DNA of 64,000 nt from Microlunatus phosphovorus NM-1 (lineage in GTDB: Bacteria > Actinomycetota > Actinomycetes > Propionibacteriales > Propionibacteriaceae). A program made the position numbers and the translations under genes. Positions 54,371-62,930 of the stretch are shown piece by piece. The notes below the pieces were generated by a model. The model made no database searches. It saw only the letters and a list, made by a program, of their open reading frames with translations, and was not told the origin of the DNA. Positions within the stretch are counted from its first letter, which is position 1; each line of letters opens with the position of its first letter. The stretch covers positions 2,604,001 through 2,668,000 of the forward strand of contig NC_015635.1 in NCBI RefSeq assembly GCF_000270245.1, given 5' to 3'.

Positions 54371-55072
54371 ATGGAGGCCAGAGTCATCGAGACCTACCTC
54401 AAGGCGGTCTTCAACGCCGGAGAATGGTCCACCGAGCCGGTCACCACCGGGTTGCTGGCGGCCAAGCTCGGTCTTGCCCCGTCCTCGGTTTCCGAGGCGG
54501 TCCGCAAACTCACCGAGCGCGGGCTGCTCGCGCATGCCCGCTACGGCGCGATCAGCCTGACCCCCGAGGGCGAGCATGTTGCCCTCGGCATGGTCCGGAA
54601 GCATCGGCTGATCGAGACCTTCCTTGTCGACTACCTCGGCTACAGCTGGGACGAGGTCCATGACGAGGCCGAGACTCTCGAACACGCGGTCTCGGACATC
54701 TTCATCGATCGGCTCGACGCCCGGCTCGGACACCCCCGGGTCGACCCCCACGGCGATCCGATCCCAGCCGCCGACCGGGCCTTCGACGACCAACCCGATG
54801 TCCGGCTCGACACCCTGCCGGCCGGCACCCGGATCCGTATCGATCGGGTCAGCGACGAGGACCCCAACCTGCTCCGCCAGCTGACCGAATCCGGCATCGC
54901 GATCGGTCAACTCGTCATGGTCGAATCCGCCGCCGAACCCGAGCACGTCACCATCCGCCGCGGCGATCACTCCCTGACCGTTCCCAACTCGACAGCGCAC
55001 ATCATCCGCGTCACACCGATCACTGCCAGGGGTCTTCCGGCAGGGGCCGCGGGGCCGAAGCCGCCAGATTAG
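54371..55072 (+). CDS. DtxR/MntR-family metal-dependent regulator
   Basis: 233 residues with the three-domain layout of DtxR/IdeR. An N-terminal winged helix (VIETYLKAVFNAGEW..., VSEAVRKLTERGLLAHARYGAISLTPEG) is followed by a dimerisation and metal-binding domain (MVRKHRLIETFLVDYLGYSWDEVHDEAETLEHAVSD, with His and Glu ligands) and a C-terminal FeoA/SH3-like domain (about 150-222). By its place in the operon it probably senses the imported metal and binds the double operator at 51704. Its TAG stop directly abuts the right inverted repeat. Confidence 0.93.
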   Translation: MEARVIETYLKAVFNAGEWSTEPVTTGLLAAKLGLAPSSVSEAVRKLTERGLLAHARYGAISLTPEGEHVALGMVRKHRLIETFLVDYLGYSWDEVHDEAETLEHAVSDIFIDRLDARLGHPRVDPHGDPIPAADRAFDDQPDVRLDTLPAGTRIRIDRVSDEDPNLLRQLTESGIAIGQLVMVESAAEPEHVTIRRGDHSLTVPNSTAHIIRVTPITARGLPAGAAGPKPPD

Positions 55073-55156
55073 TTCGTGATGGGAATTTGACTCTCTCATC
55101 CAGTTCGGACACGGCGTGTCGCGCCAGTCGGGGAGTGCGGCAGGAGGTTTTCCGTC
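55073..55156. repeat. Right inverted repeat of the metal-transporter cassette
   Basis: Mirror partner of 51577-51657. It begins the base after the regulator stop with TTCGTGATGGGAATTTGACT and carries the same three blocks in the same order. It ends 7 bases before the convergent beta-propeller gene stop. Because one repeat lies in a divergent gap and the other in a convergent gap, a shared terminator role is unlikely. Confidence 0.8.
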
Positions 55157-55163
55157 ACTCTCT

Positions 55164-57206
55164 TCACAAGCCCAGCCGGTCGATCGGCCGGAGCGTGTCC
55201 AGATCGGCGGACTGGATCGCCTGATCGGAGAGCAGGTAGACGGCGTCGCCGATGACCAGGGAGCGGTTGGCCATGCCGTCCTTCTCGGCTACGGAAACCT
55301 TGCCGCGCTCGTCGAGGCCCTTGCCGGTCGCCCGCAGGAGCACCACACCGTTGAACGCAGCCTTGTCCTCTCCGTACAGGTAGATCGGCGCGATGACCAG
55401 CTTGCGCGGCTGCCAGTACAGGAAGGCCTTGGGGTCGAACTCGGCCGCCGCCTCCCCGGCACCGTAGGTCTGCACGGCGATCCGGCGTGGAGCTGCCGCA
55501 TTGCTGATGTCGAACAAGGAGAACTGCACACCAGGTCCAGCACCGGCGGTGCCGCCGCTCTGCCCGACGCCGAGCAGCAGATTCTTGCCGACCGGATGCA
55601 GGTAGCCCGAGTAGCCAGGGATCTTCAACTCGCCCAAGACCTTGGGCGCTGCGGGATCGCCGAGATCGAGGACATAGAGCGGATCGGTCTGCCGGAACGT
55701 GACGACGTACCCGCGGTCGGCGATGAACCGCACCGCCCGGATCGACTCGTTGTCTTGCCGGCCCAGTCCGCCGACCTGTCCCAGCTGGCGCAGCGCACCG
55801 TCCCGCTCCTGCAGAGTGGTGACCATGCCCTCGGTCACCTCACGGGCGCCGACCCACCCGCGGCGTTCGGTGATAGTGCTCGCGACCCGCAGGACGCCGT
55901 CGTACTCCGACATCGCGTACTGATTGAGCAGCGTCCCTGGGACCTCACCCGATCCGGTGTAGCTGCTGGCGCCGGACGGCGCGGTGACGAATTTGTGGAT
56001 GCTCGTCGTCGCCGGCGAGCCGTCGCGACTCCACTCCGTGGTCGAGACGTAGGTCGAGGTGCTGCTCGCGTAGATCTGCTCGCCGCCGGCGATCACGCCG
56101 ACCGAGCGACGGGTCTGCAGGGCGGAGCCCATGTCGAACGTGGACACCGCGACGGTGTCGATGCCGGAGAACTTCTCCGGCCGAGCCAGATCGGGGCAGG
56201 CGACCAGCAGCCCTTTGCCGACCTGGGCGCCTCGGCCGTCCGTCAGCACATACGAGGGGATCCAGTCATCGATCGTGGAGCGCGCCACGGCGGACCTCAG
56301 TGCTTCCTCGGACTTCTTGGAGACGCGACCGTCGCGTCGATACGTCGGTGACGGGATGTCGACGTCCGGCGATGCGATGGTCACCATGCGTACCTGGGTG
56401 CCGACCAGGCGCGCGTCGATCACCCGGCCGTCGACGGTCAAAGTGGCGATCAGCTCGGGTCCGCTGAGATCGGAGATGTCGTAGATGGTCGCGGTGGCCC
56501 GGGTGATCCACGAATCGGACCTGGTGGACGGAGCCTCGCCGAACACCAGCAGTCGGTCGCCGGACAGGAACACGTTCTGCGCCAGCTCACCGGGCAGGGT
56601 CTTGCGCAGGGTCAGTTTGCCGCCCACCGTGCTGATCAGATGGACGCGGCCCTGGGCAACGGCCACGATGCGGCGGCCGTCGGTCTTGACGATGTCGGGC
56701 TCGTCGACGCCGGCCTCTTGGATGTTCGTCTCCGAGTACTCCGCGCCACCCGCCGTGGACTCGCCGGCCCCGGCCGAGTCGCGAGCCTCCGCCGCTCCCG
56801 GCGTGTCCCTCGCCGTGCCCGAGGTCAACACCAGGCCTCCGCCGCTGGCCTGCTCGATCAGATAGTCGGGAGCGTGGTCCTTGAAGTACCGCAGGGCCGT
56901 GTCACAGGTGTCGAACGGGGTCAGCACCCCGGTCAAGGCGGCGGCCGCGCCCGCCCCACCGGATCCCGCTTCTGATCCGCCGGATGCGGCGCTCCCGCCG
57001 CCGGTCGGGAGACTGCCGATGACTCTGGGCAGCCCGATGGCCACGGCGCTGATCAGCACGGCCGCGGCGACCAGGGCCGGGACGGCGATCCGAGCAGGTG
57101 ATCTCTTGACCCGGCGAATCCCCGCTTCGTGATCCTCGGGAAGCTCATCGATCTGGCGGCGTACCGCCTCGGCAGCCTCCCGGGCTCGGGAGTCAAAGTC
57201 AGTCAT
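55164..57206 (-). CDS. Membrane-anchored beta-propeller protein coupled to an ECF sigma factor
   Basis: 680 residues. A cytoplasmic N-terminus of about 37 residues (SRAREAAEAVRRQIDELPEDHEAGIRR) precedes one membrane helix (IAVPALVAAAVLISAVAIGLP, about 39-60), a Gly/Ser/Ala linker and a large extracytoplasmic beta-propeller domain (PF09826-like) with the typical YSETNIQEAGVDEPDIVKTDG near 156. The start overlaps the sigma factor stop by 4 bases. The short N-terminal segment may be an anti-sigma helix, making a one-protein sensor and anti-sigma; this is inference. Confidence 0.88.
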   Translation of the reverse strand: MTDFDSRAREAAEAVRRQIDELPEDHEAGIRRVKRSPARIAVPALVAAAVLISAVAIGLPRVIGSLPTGGGSAASGGSEAGSGGAGAAAALTGVLTPFDTCDTALRYFKDHAPDYLIEQASGGGLVLTSGTARDTPGAAEARDSAGAGESTAGGAEYSETNIQEAGVDEPDIVKTDGRRIVAVAQGRVHLISTVGGKLTLRKTLPGELAQNVFLSGDRLLVFGEAPSTRSDSWITRATATIYDISDLSGPELIATLTVDGRVIDARLVGTQVRMVTIASPDVDIPSPTYRRDGRVSKKSEEALRSAVARSTIDDWIPSYVLTDGRGAQVGKGLLVACPDLARPEKFSGIDTVAVSTFDMGSALQTRRSVGVIAGGEQIYASSTSTYVSTTEWSRDGSPATTSIHKFVTAPSGASSYTGSGEVPGTLLNQYAMSEYDGVLRVASTITERRGWVGAREVTEGMVTTLQERDGALRQLGQVGGLGRQDNESIRAVRFIADRGYVVTFRQTDPLYVLDLGDPAAPKVLGELKIPGYSGYLHPVGKNLLLGVGQSGGTAGAGPGVQFSLFDISNAAAPRRIAVQTYGAGEAAAEFDPKAFLYWQPRKLVIAPIYLYGEDKAAFNGVVLLRATGKGLDERGKVSVAEKDGMANRSLVIGDAVYLLSDQAIQSADLDTLRPIDRLGL

Positions 57207-57820
57207 GAATCCTCCAGACGCAAGTGACGTGCGGCTGCAGCGCGGCCCCGGCTCAGGTGGGTCTTCACGGTGCCTTCGCTGCAGTCCAGGACTGCTGCGA
57301 TCTCGCGCACGCTGTAGTCGGCGAAGTAGTAGAGCGCGACCGCCTGCGCCTGCCGCGGCGGCAGGCGACGAACGGCCTGCCAGAACGCCTCGTCGCCTTC
57401 ATCGAGTTCGATGGTGGTCTGGGTCCGTTTGGCCAGGCGGACCAGTGCTTTCGCCTCGACCAGTCGCCGCCGCACCACCGACGCAGCACGGTTGCAGGCG
57501 ACTCGGCGCACCCAGGCGCCGGGTGAGTCGCAGCCAGAGACCGTACGCCAGTGCCGGAAGGCGGCCGTGAACGCGTCCTGGGTGACGTCCTCGGCCACCG
57601 ACAGGCTGCCGGTGAGCACGAACGCCAGACCGAGCACCTGCCGGCGCTCATTGCGATAGAAGTCGTCGAACAGGAGCGGCTCGTCCGACACCTCGACCGG
57701 GTTGGGGACGGCCGCCAGTAGCGGCCGCCCCGGCGCTGATCCGGAAGCGTCGCTCGTCGTCGCTGCTCCTTGGCTGTCCATCACTGAGTCACTCGCGCCA
57801 GGAGGCTCTTCGGTTGACAT
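57203..57820 (-). CDS. ECF RNA polymerase sigma factor
   Basis: 205 residues with a low-complexity N-terminus, region 2 (about 52-115: FYRNERRQVLGLAFVLTGSLSVAEDVTQDAFTAAFRHW) and region 4 (about 148-198: LPPRQAQAVALYYFADYSVREIAAVLDCSEGTVKTHLSRGRAA). It belongs to the SigE-type actinobacterial ECF group but is not close to the one at 27832. The coupled membrane beta-propeller gene may encode its regulator. No GCAACC-N16-CGTAT promoter occurs before it. Confidence 0.92.
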   Translation of the reverse strand: MSTEEPPGASDSVMDSQGAATTSDASGSAPGRPLLAAVPNPVEVSDEPLLFDDFYRNERRQVLGLAFVLTGSLSVAEDVTQDAFTAAFRHWRTVSGCDSPGAWVRRVACNRAASVVRRRLVEAKALVRLAKRTQTTIELDEGDEAFWQAVRRLPPRQAQAVALYYFADYSVREIAAVLDCSEGTVKTHLSRGRAAAARHLRLEDS

Positions 57821-57862
57821 GACGCCCCGATTATCTCGGCAGACTTTGCCGAGGGCGGGGAC

Positions 57863-59041
57863 TCAGCCGGTGGTGCGGGTCCAAGTGCCTGTCTCGACCG
57901 ACTCCAGCATGGCGTCGACCAGGTCCGCGGCGATCACGGCGTCGTGGATGGTCGCGCCGACCGGGCCACCGGTGAGGATCGAGCGGACCAGCCGGCCGGC
58001 CTCGATGACCTTGAGGTCGTCGTAGCTCATCGCGATGGCACCGGCGGGTTGGTAGTGACCGAACTCGCCGGATTCGACGCCCACGAACTCGGTCCGATAG
58101 AACGCGTTCTCGTACCCCTGCCCGAGGCTGGTCTGCAGCTCGCCCATCCGGCGGAAGTCCCAGGCGAGCGAGCCCCGGTCGCCGTGGATCTCGATGCCGT
58201 AGTTGCACTGCTCGCCGATCGCGGTTCGGCAGGACTCCAGCACGCCGCGTGCGCCATCCTGGAAGCGGAGCAGCACCGCCAGATAGTCCTCGTTCTCGAC
58301 CGGGCCGTGCTCGCCGGAGCCCCGGGATCCGTGGCCGGTGGCCACACCGGAGGGGAGCGGCCGGGTGGGGATGAAGATCGCGGTGTCGGCGAAGACCTGC
58401 TCGACCTCGCCGACCACGTAGCGGGCCAGATCGATCCCGTGGCTGACCAGGTCGCCGGCCACGCCAGATCCGGACCATTCGTTCTGGTAGCGCCAGGTGA
58501 GCGCGCCCTCGGGATGGGCGGCGTAGTCGGCGAGCAGGCGAATCCGGACCTGGCGGATGGTGCCCAGCTCGCCATCGGCGATCAGCTGCCGGGCCCGCTC
58601 GACGGCGGGCGCGTTGCGATAGTTGAACCCGGCCGCGGACTGTACGCCGTGTGCGGTGACCGCGGCGGCGATCTGTCTGGTCTCGGCGCTGTTGCGGCCG
58701 GCCGGCTTCTCCACCCACAGGTGCTTGCCGTGTTCGGCGACCGCGACCGACACATCACGGTGGATGAAGTTGGGGCCGGTCACACTGATCACGTCGATGT
58801 CGTCGCGGGCGACCAGCTCGCGCCAGTCGGCGTGGACGTCGCGGAAGCCGAACGCCTGAGCCGCTGCTGCCAGCCGGTCGTCGGAGGCATTGTCGGCCAC
58901 CGCGACCAGTTCGGGGGCGCCGGCCAGCGTTGGGTAGTGCTGGGCCAGCCTGGCGTACGCCCGCGCATGCACTCGCCCCATCCAGCCGAAGCCGATGACG
59001 CCGACGCGGAGCCGTTCGGGGGATGCAATAGAAGCGGTCAC
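57863..59041 (-). CDS. Gfo/Idh/MocA-family oxidoreductase
   Basis: 392 residues. The N-terminal Rossmann domain has GVIGFGWMGRVHA near 14-26, and EKPAGRNSAE near 113 carries the typical Lys. The C-terminal alpha/beta domain has GVAGDLVSHGIDLARYVVGEV near 197. Enzymes of this family oxidise or reduce sugars, inositols or similar polyols with NAD(P). GTG start with GAGAGG upstream. Neighbouring KdgK and Eda genes suggest a sugar-acid role, but they are on a separate transcript. Confidence 0.92.
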   Translation of the reverse strand: MTASIASPERLRVGVIGFGWMGRVHARAYARLAQHYPTLAGAPELVAVADNASDDRLAAAAQAFGFRDVHADWRELVARDDIDVISVTGPNFIHRDVSVAVAEHGKHLWVEKPAGRNSAETRQIAAAVTAHGVQSAAGFNYRNAPAVERARQLIADGELGTIRQVRIRLLADYAAHPEGALTWRYQNEWSGSGVAGDLVSHGIDLARYVVGEVEQVFADTAIFIPTRPLPSGVATGHGSRGSGEHGPVENEDYLAVLLRFQDGARGVLESCRTAIGEQCNYGIEIHGDRGSLAWDFRRMGELQTSLGQGYENAFYRTEFVGVESGEFGHYQPAGAIAMSYDDLKVIEAGRLVRSILTGGPVGATIHDAVIAADLVDAMLESVETGTWTRTTG

Positions 59042-59131
59042 AGTAAGGCCTCTCTCATCGAGCATCGAGTCGTTCAAGATCCTAATGTCCGGACAAAATC
59101 TAGCAGGTGGTTGAGGAGGAGAGTTGGCGCC

Positions 59132-59194
59132 ATGAGAATTCTCGTGCTGCCCCACCCCGTCCTGGACGTCGAGGTCGAGGTCGAGGTCGACTGA
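59132..59194 (+). CDS. Possible 20-residue leader peptide / small protein
   Basis: A short ORF (MRILVLPHPVLDVEVEVEVD) starts at an ATG 8 bases after a strong GAGGAGGAGAG ribosome-binding site. The end is a tandem GTCGAG repeat coding Val-Glu. It lies 63 bases before the small S1-like gene on the same strand. It may be a translated leader, a small protein or chance. Confidence 0.35.
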   Translation: MRILVLPHPVLDVEVEVEVD

Positions 59195-59256
59195 GCGTGG
59201 CAACTCGTCAGGCGCTACGTTTGGCCTCGGGTGAACAGCCGAGAGGGGAAATCCGG

Positions 59257-59466
59257 ATGGCAGCACTCAAGCCAGGCGACGTGCTGGTGGCCGTCGTCAC
59301 CAAGGTCACCAGCGGCCTGATCGTGGTCACGGCTCAGGGCATGCGTGGCATCATCCCCGGTTCCGTGGGGACCGGGGTCAAGGTCGGTGACCGGCTGAAG
59401 ATCCGCGTCGTCGACCTCAAGAGCGATGGCAAGGAATTCATCGCGGCCCGCCTTGGCGTTGCGTGA
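59257..59466 (+). CDS. Small S1-like RNA-binding-type protein
   Basis: 69 residues with an S1/OB-like pattern: LKPGDVLVAVVTKVTSGLIVVTAQGMRGIIPGSVG...VKVGDRLKIRVVDLKSDGKEFIAARLG. The spacing of the beta strands, the glycine in the turn after strand 2 and the GIIPGS loop resemble S1 domains, though shorter. GAGAGGGGA precedes the ATG. A nucleic-acid-binding role is likely but unproven; the upstream short ORF may control it. Confidence 0.72.
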   Translation: MAALKPGDVLVAVVTKVTSGLIVVTAQGMRGIIPGSVGTGVKVGDRLKIRVVDLKSDGKEFIAARLGVA

Positions 59467-59507
59467 GTCTGCGCCCTCCGGATCGAGATCACTCCGGATC
59501 CGCCGAA

Positions 59508-60476
59508 TCACCTGGCGACGGGATCGGAGGCTGACAGTTGCTCGAGCTCGGCGGTCGTCGGTGAGCCTTCCCAGTCGCCGGCGGTCATGCAGGCGAAGGC
59601 GCCGGTCCGGACGGCACAGTGCAGCCGGGACTCAGCGTCTTGGTCGGTGAGCAGCCGGGCGAGGTAGCCGGCTACGAAGGCATCGCCTGCCCCGACGGTG
59701 TCCATCACGGGCACCGAGACAGCAGGGACGACGTACTCAACCCCATCGACCAGTGCCGCGCAACCGCGGGCGCCGAGCTTGATGACCACCTGCGTCGGTC
59801 CCACGTCGGCGATGGCACGGGCAAGACCGAGCGGTTCGTCGATCCCTGGGTGGATGAGCTGAGCCTCGTCATCACTGGCGAAGACGATGGTCGATCTCGC
59901 CGCGAGCGCGTGGAACAGCTCTGTGACGTCGGTGCTTCCGACCAGCCGGGACCGGTAGTTGACGTCGAACGAGATCGGTATGCCTGCAGCCTCGGCGATC
60001 GAGACCGCGCGCCAGGTGGCGTCCCGCGCAGACGCTGACAGCAGCGGGGTGATCCCGGTGATGTGCAGCACGCCGGCCTGTTGGATCACCTCGGTCGGCA
60101 GATCGGCGGGGGACAGCCGGCTGCCCGCGCTTCCGCTGCGGTAATACCAGACGTTGGTCGCGAGCGCGCTTCGGTGTTCCTTGATCATCAGACCGGTCGG
60201 CGCCTCGGGATCGACGATCGCGTGAACGGCGACGTCTTCGCCGCGGATGGTCCGTTCGACGCGTTCGCCGAGCGAGTCGGCGCCGCGACGGCCGATCCAG
60301 CATGCGGGTACGCCGAGCCGCCGGGTGGCAATCGCCACGTTGCTCTCGGCACCGCCGATGCCGATCCGGGCGCCGGAGGCGTAGCTGAGTGGACCAGGTT
60401 CGAGACTGGTGAACAACGCCATGGTCTCGCCGAAGGTGACCAACGGGCGTACGGACTCGCGCTGTCCGGCGATCAT
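59508..60476 (-). CDS. kdgK: PfkB-family kinase, likely 2-keto-3-deoxygluconate kinase
   Basis: 322 residues of the ribokinase fold. The substrate-binding GGAESNVAIATRRLG is near 42-56, and the anion hole and catalytic base lie in DTVGAGDAFVAGYLARL near 249-265. The next gene upstream is Eda (4-base overlap), which makes 2-keto-3-deoxygluconate the likely substrate: kinase then aldolase gives pyruvate and glyceraldehyde-3-phosphate. Confidence 0.88.
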   Translation of the reverse strand: MIAGQRESVRPLVTFGETMALFTSLEPGPLSYASGARIGIGGAESNVAIATRRLGVPACWIGRRGADSLGERVERTIRGEDVAVHAIVDPEAPTGLMIKEHRSALATNVWYYRSGSAGSRLSPADLPTEVIQQAGVLHITGITPLLSASARDATWRAVSIAEAAGIPISFDVNYRSRLVGSTDVTELFHALAARSTIVFASDDEAQLIHPGIDEPLGLARAIADVGPTQVVIKLGARGCAALVDGVEYVVPAVSVPVMDTVGAGDAFVAGYLARLLTDQDAESRLHCAVRTGAFACMTAGDWEGSPTTAELEQLSASDPVAR

Positions 60477-61105
60477 GGACGAACGCCGCCCTCGAAGAGA
60501 TCCCGGATGATCGAGCAGCGCCGAGTGATCTCGTCGAACTCGTGAGCGCGGATGAGGTTGCGTGGTGCGATCCAGCCGCTGCCCAGGGCGGCGACGACGC
60601 GGACCTTGGCGTACGCCGCGGCGCTGTCGGGGTCGACTCCGCCGCTGGGCATGAACAGCATGTCGGGAAACGGTGCGCTGAGTGCGGCGACGAAGTCGGG
60701 ACCACCGAGCTGCTTGGCAGGGAAGATCTTGACCAGACGCAGTCCGACCTTCCGCGCGAGTTGCAGCTCCGAGGCGGTGGCCACGCCGGGGACCGCGAGC
60801 AGCCCGACTGCTCGAGCTCGCTCGACGACGGCTTCGTCGAGTCCGGGGCTGACGATGAACCGGGCTCCGGCGGCGGCTGCCGCGGTGGCCTGGTCAGGCT
60901 CGAGAACGGTGCCCGCGCCGACGGTGACGCCCGGGGTCGCAGCGACCCGCCGGATCGCCCCCAAGGCGCCATCCGTACGCAAGGTGATCTCGACGGTGGA
61001 CACACCGCCGGCCAGGAGGGCGGTGACAAGGGGCTCGGCGTCTCCCGGGTCATCGATCTCGACGACGGGCACGACTCCCGTCGGGGTCGTGGTGATCCTG
61101 GTCAT
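60473..61105 (-). CDS. eda: KDPG / 4-hydroxy-2-oxoglutarate aldolase
   Basis: 210 residues, typical Eda length. The general-base Glu39 lies in TVEITLRT and the Schiff-base Lys126 in LVKIFPAKQLGG; the phosphate-binding PSGGVD is near 151. It cleaves 2-keto-3-deoxy-6-phosphogluconate, and the family also acts on 4-hydroxy-2-oxoglutarate. Start ATG overlaps the antiporter stop and its stop overlaps kdgK, so the three genes form one coupled unit. Confidence 0.93.
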   Translation of the reverse strand: MTRITTTPTGVVPVVEIDDPGDAEPLVTALLAGGVSTVEITLRTDGALGAIRRVAATPGVTVGAGTVLEPDQATAAAAAGARFIVSPGLDEAVVERARAVGLLAVPGVATASELQLARKVGLRLVKIFPAKQLGGPDFVAALSAPFPDMLFMPSGGVDPDSAAAYAKVRVVAALGSGWIAPRNLIRAHEFDEITRRCSIIRDLFEGGVRP

Positions 61106-62697
61106 GGCCGAATCTCTTTCAAACCACCTGCACGCGCCACCGCATCGGCGAGTTCCAAGCCGGCACCTGCATACAGATTGAAGGCGATCGGGATGCCGTG
61201 CTCCTTGGCCCACGTCACCTCGTCGTCGTAACGGGCGACGGTGGCTACCTTTCCGGTGAAGCCGCTCTCCTGCAGACACTGCTGTGCGGTGATGTTGGCG
61301 CCGTGCTCGGGCATCGCCAGGATCGCCGTCTTCACCGAGTCGCTGCGGGTCAGCCGCTTCCAGAAGTCGAGGTCGGTGGCGTCACCCTCGACCACGTGAC
61401 GGCCTTCCTTCAGCTGCTGCTGGACGCGCGGCCCGTCGTAGTCGACGCCGACCACGCGCAGGCCGTAGTCATCCCGCAGCCGATCGTACGCAGCAATGCC
61501 GACTCGTCCGATGCCGATGACGACGACCTCGGCGTCACCGGCATCCGCCGGCCGCTCCTCGGGATGCAGCTTCTCCGGGTCGCGGCGCGGGAACCGCGCG
61601 GCGAACCGTTCCACCATCATGTGACCGCGGCCATTGAGCAGGGCCGCGAAGACGAAGCTGATCGCCACCGCTATCGAGATCTCCACCAGCCAGGTCTGTT
61701 CGAGCATGCCGGCGCCGACCCCGACCGAAACCACGATCAGTCCGAACTCGGAGAAGTTGGTCAGACTCAGACCGCCGAGCAGAGCAGTTCGGCCGCGCAG
61801 CCGCATCAGCCACAGCAGCGCCACATAGCCGACGGCCTTCAGTGGGAGCAGCACCACGACCATGAAGATCGCGATGGCCAGGATCGGCAGATCAGGCAGG
61901 CCGGTCAGACCGATCGAAACGAAGAAGCCGACGAGCAGCAGTTCCTTGAGGTGGAACAGCGAGCGCGCCAGCTCGGAGGAGGACGGGTGCGAGGCGAGCA
62001 GGATGCCCATGATCAGTGCACCGAGATCGCCCTTCATGCCAACCGCCGTGAACAGCGCGTAGCCGGGCACCAGCGCCATCACGATGCCGAACAGCGACTG
62101 CATCTCGCCGTGGCCGAATCGTCCCCAGATCTTCCGCAGCACCCGCGACAACGGCCAGAGCAGCACCAGGATCCCGGCCCACGGACTGGGCAGGTGGCCG
62201 CTGGTCGCAGTGAGGAAGACCACCGCGACGATGTCCTGGATGACCAGGATGCCGATCGCGACGCGTCCGTAGAGCGAGTGCGTCTCACCCCGTTCCTCCA
62301 GCACCTTGATCACGAACACGGTGCTGGAGAACGACAAAGCGAAAGCCAACAGCACGAACGTACGCAGATCCTGGCTGGCCAGCATCGGCATGCCGACCAG
62401 TGCCGCCAGCCAGAGCAACGCGGTGCCGAGCACGACACTGAGCAGGAGGTGTAACGACGCGGTCAGCCAGACCTCGCGCCGGATCAGCGTGCGCAGATCG
62501 AGTTTCAGGCCGATGCCGAACAGCAGAATGGTCACGCCGAGGTCGGCGATCACCTCGATCTCGGGGAGATGCTCGACGTGCATCCAGTTGAGCACGAAGC
62601 CAGCTGCCAGGAAGCCGACCAGCGGTGGCAGCCGCACCACAACCGCGAGCAGTCCGAGCACGAGCGTCACGACGAGGTACGTTGCGATGACGGTCAC
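61102..62697 (-). CDS. CPA2-family cation:proton antiporter with RCK (TrkA-N) domain
   Basis: 531 residues: about 12 membrane helices (1-380) of the KefB/KefC/YbaL type with SFSSTVFVIKVLEERGE near 123-139, and a cytoplasmic NAD-binding TrkA-N domain (about 395-510) with VVVIGIGRVGIAAYDRLRDDYG. These proteins exchange potassium or sodium for protons and are gated by nucleotide. Its 4-base overlap with eda is unexpected for a transporter and suggests coexpression with sugar-acid breakdown, perhaps for pH control. Confidence 0.92.
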   Translation of the reverse strand: MTVIATYLVVTLVLGLLAVVVRLPPLVGFLAAGFVLNWMHVEHLPEIEVIADLGVTILLFGIGLKLDLRTLIRREVWLTASLHLLLSVVLGTALLWLAALVGMPMLASQDLRTFVLLAFALSFSSTVFVIKVLEERGETHSLYGRVAIGILVIQDIVAVVFLTATSGHLPSPWAGILVLLWPLSRVLRKIWGRFGHGEMQSLFGIVMALVPGYALFTAVGMKGDLGALIMGILLASHPSSSELARSLFHLKELLLVGFFVSIGLTGLPDLPILAIAIFMVVVLLPLKAVGYVALLWLMRLRGRTALLGGLSLTNFSEFGLIVVSVGVGAGMLEQTWLVEISIAVAISFVFAALLNGRGHMMVERFAARFPRRDPEKLHPEERPADAGDAEVVVIGIGRVGIAAYDRLRDDYGLRVVGVDYDGPRVQQQLKEGRHVVEGDATDLDFWKRLTRSDSVKTAILAMPEHGANITAQQCLQESGFTGKVATVARYDDEVTWAKEHGIPIAFNLYAGAGLELADAVARAGGLKEIRP

Positions 62698-62798
62698 GGG
62701 ACGAGACTGTCAGATGGTTCTTTACCGAGAGTAACGATCCCATCACCATCGTCACCCTGGTGAACGGGTAAGGACCTTCGTACGGGCAAACGACTTGT

Positions 62799-62855
62799 CG
62801 AGAAGGAGGTTGGGCACCGAATCCGGCACGGATCAGGTGCTGAACCTCCTTCTCG
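62799..62855. repeat. Intergenic palindrome, CGAGAAG family (member 5)
   Basis: Arms 62799-62818 and 62836-62855 pair at 18 of 20 positions around a 17-base loop; the outer end reads CGAGAAGGAGGTT. Unlike the other members it lies between two divergent genes (antiporter and MFS transporter), so it cannot be a normal terminator of either. Confidence 0.65.
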
Positions 62856-62882
62856 CGGGCCAGACCCAGCACCGCACCACTA

Positions 62883-62906
62883 TTGACTTTCTTCAGAAAG
62901 TTAGCA
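62883..62906 (+). promoter_or_regulatory. TTGACT promoter element overlapped by a dyad, before the MFS gene
   Basis: ACTTTC-TTCA-GAAAGT (62886-62901) is a perfect dyad overlapping a -35-like TTGACT (62883-62888). It lies 30 bases before the ATG. This is a likely repressor operator for the transporter; the regulator is not in the window. Confidence 0.4.
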
Positions 62907-62930
62907 TCGTCGCTCCTGAAGGAGGCTGAG

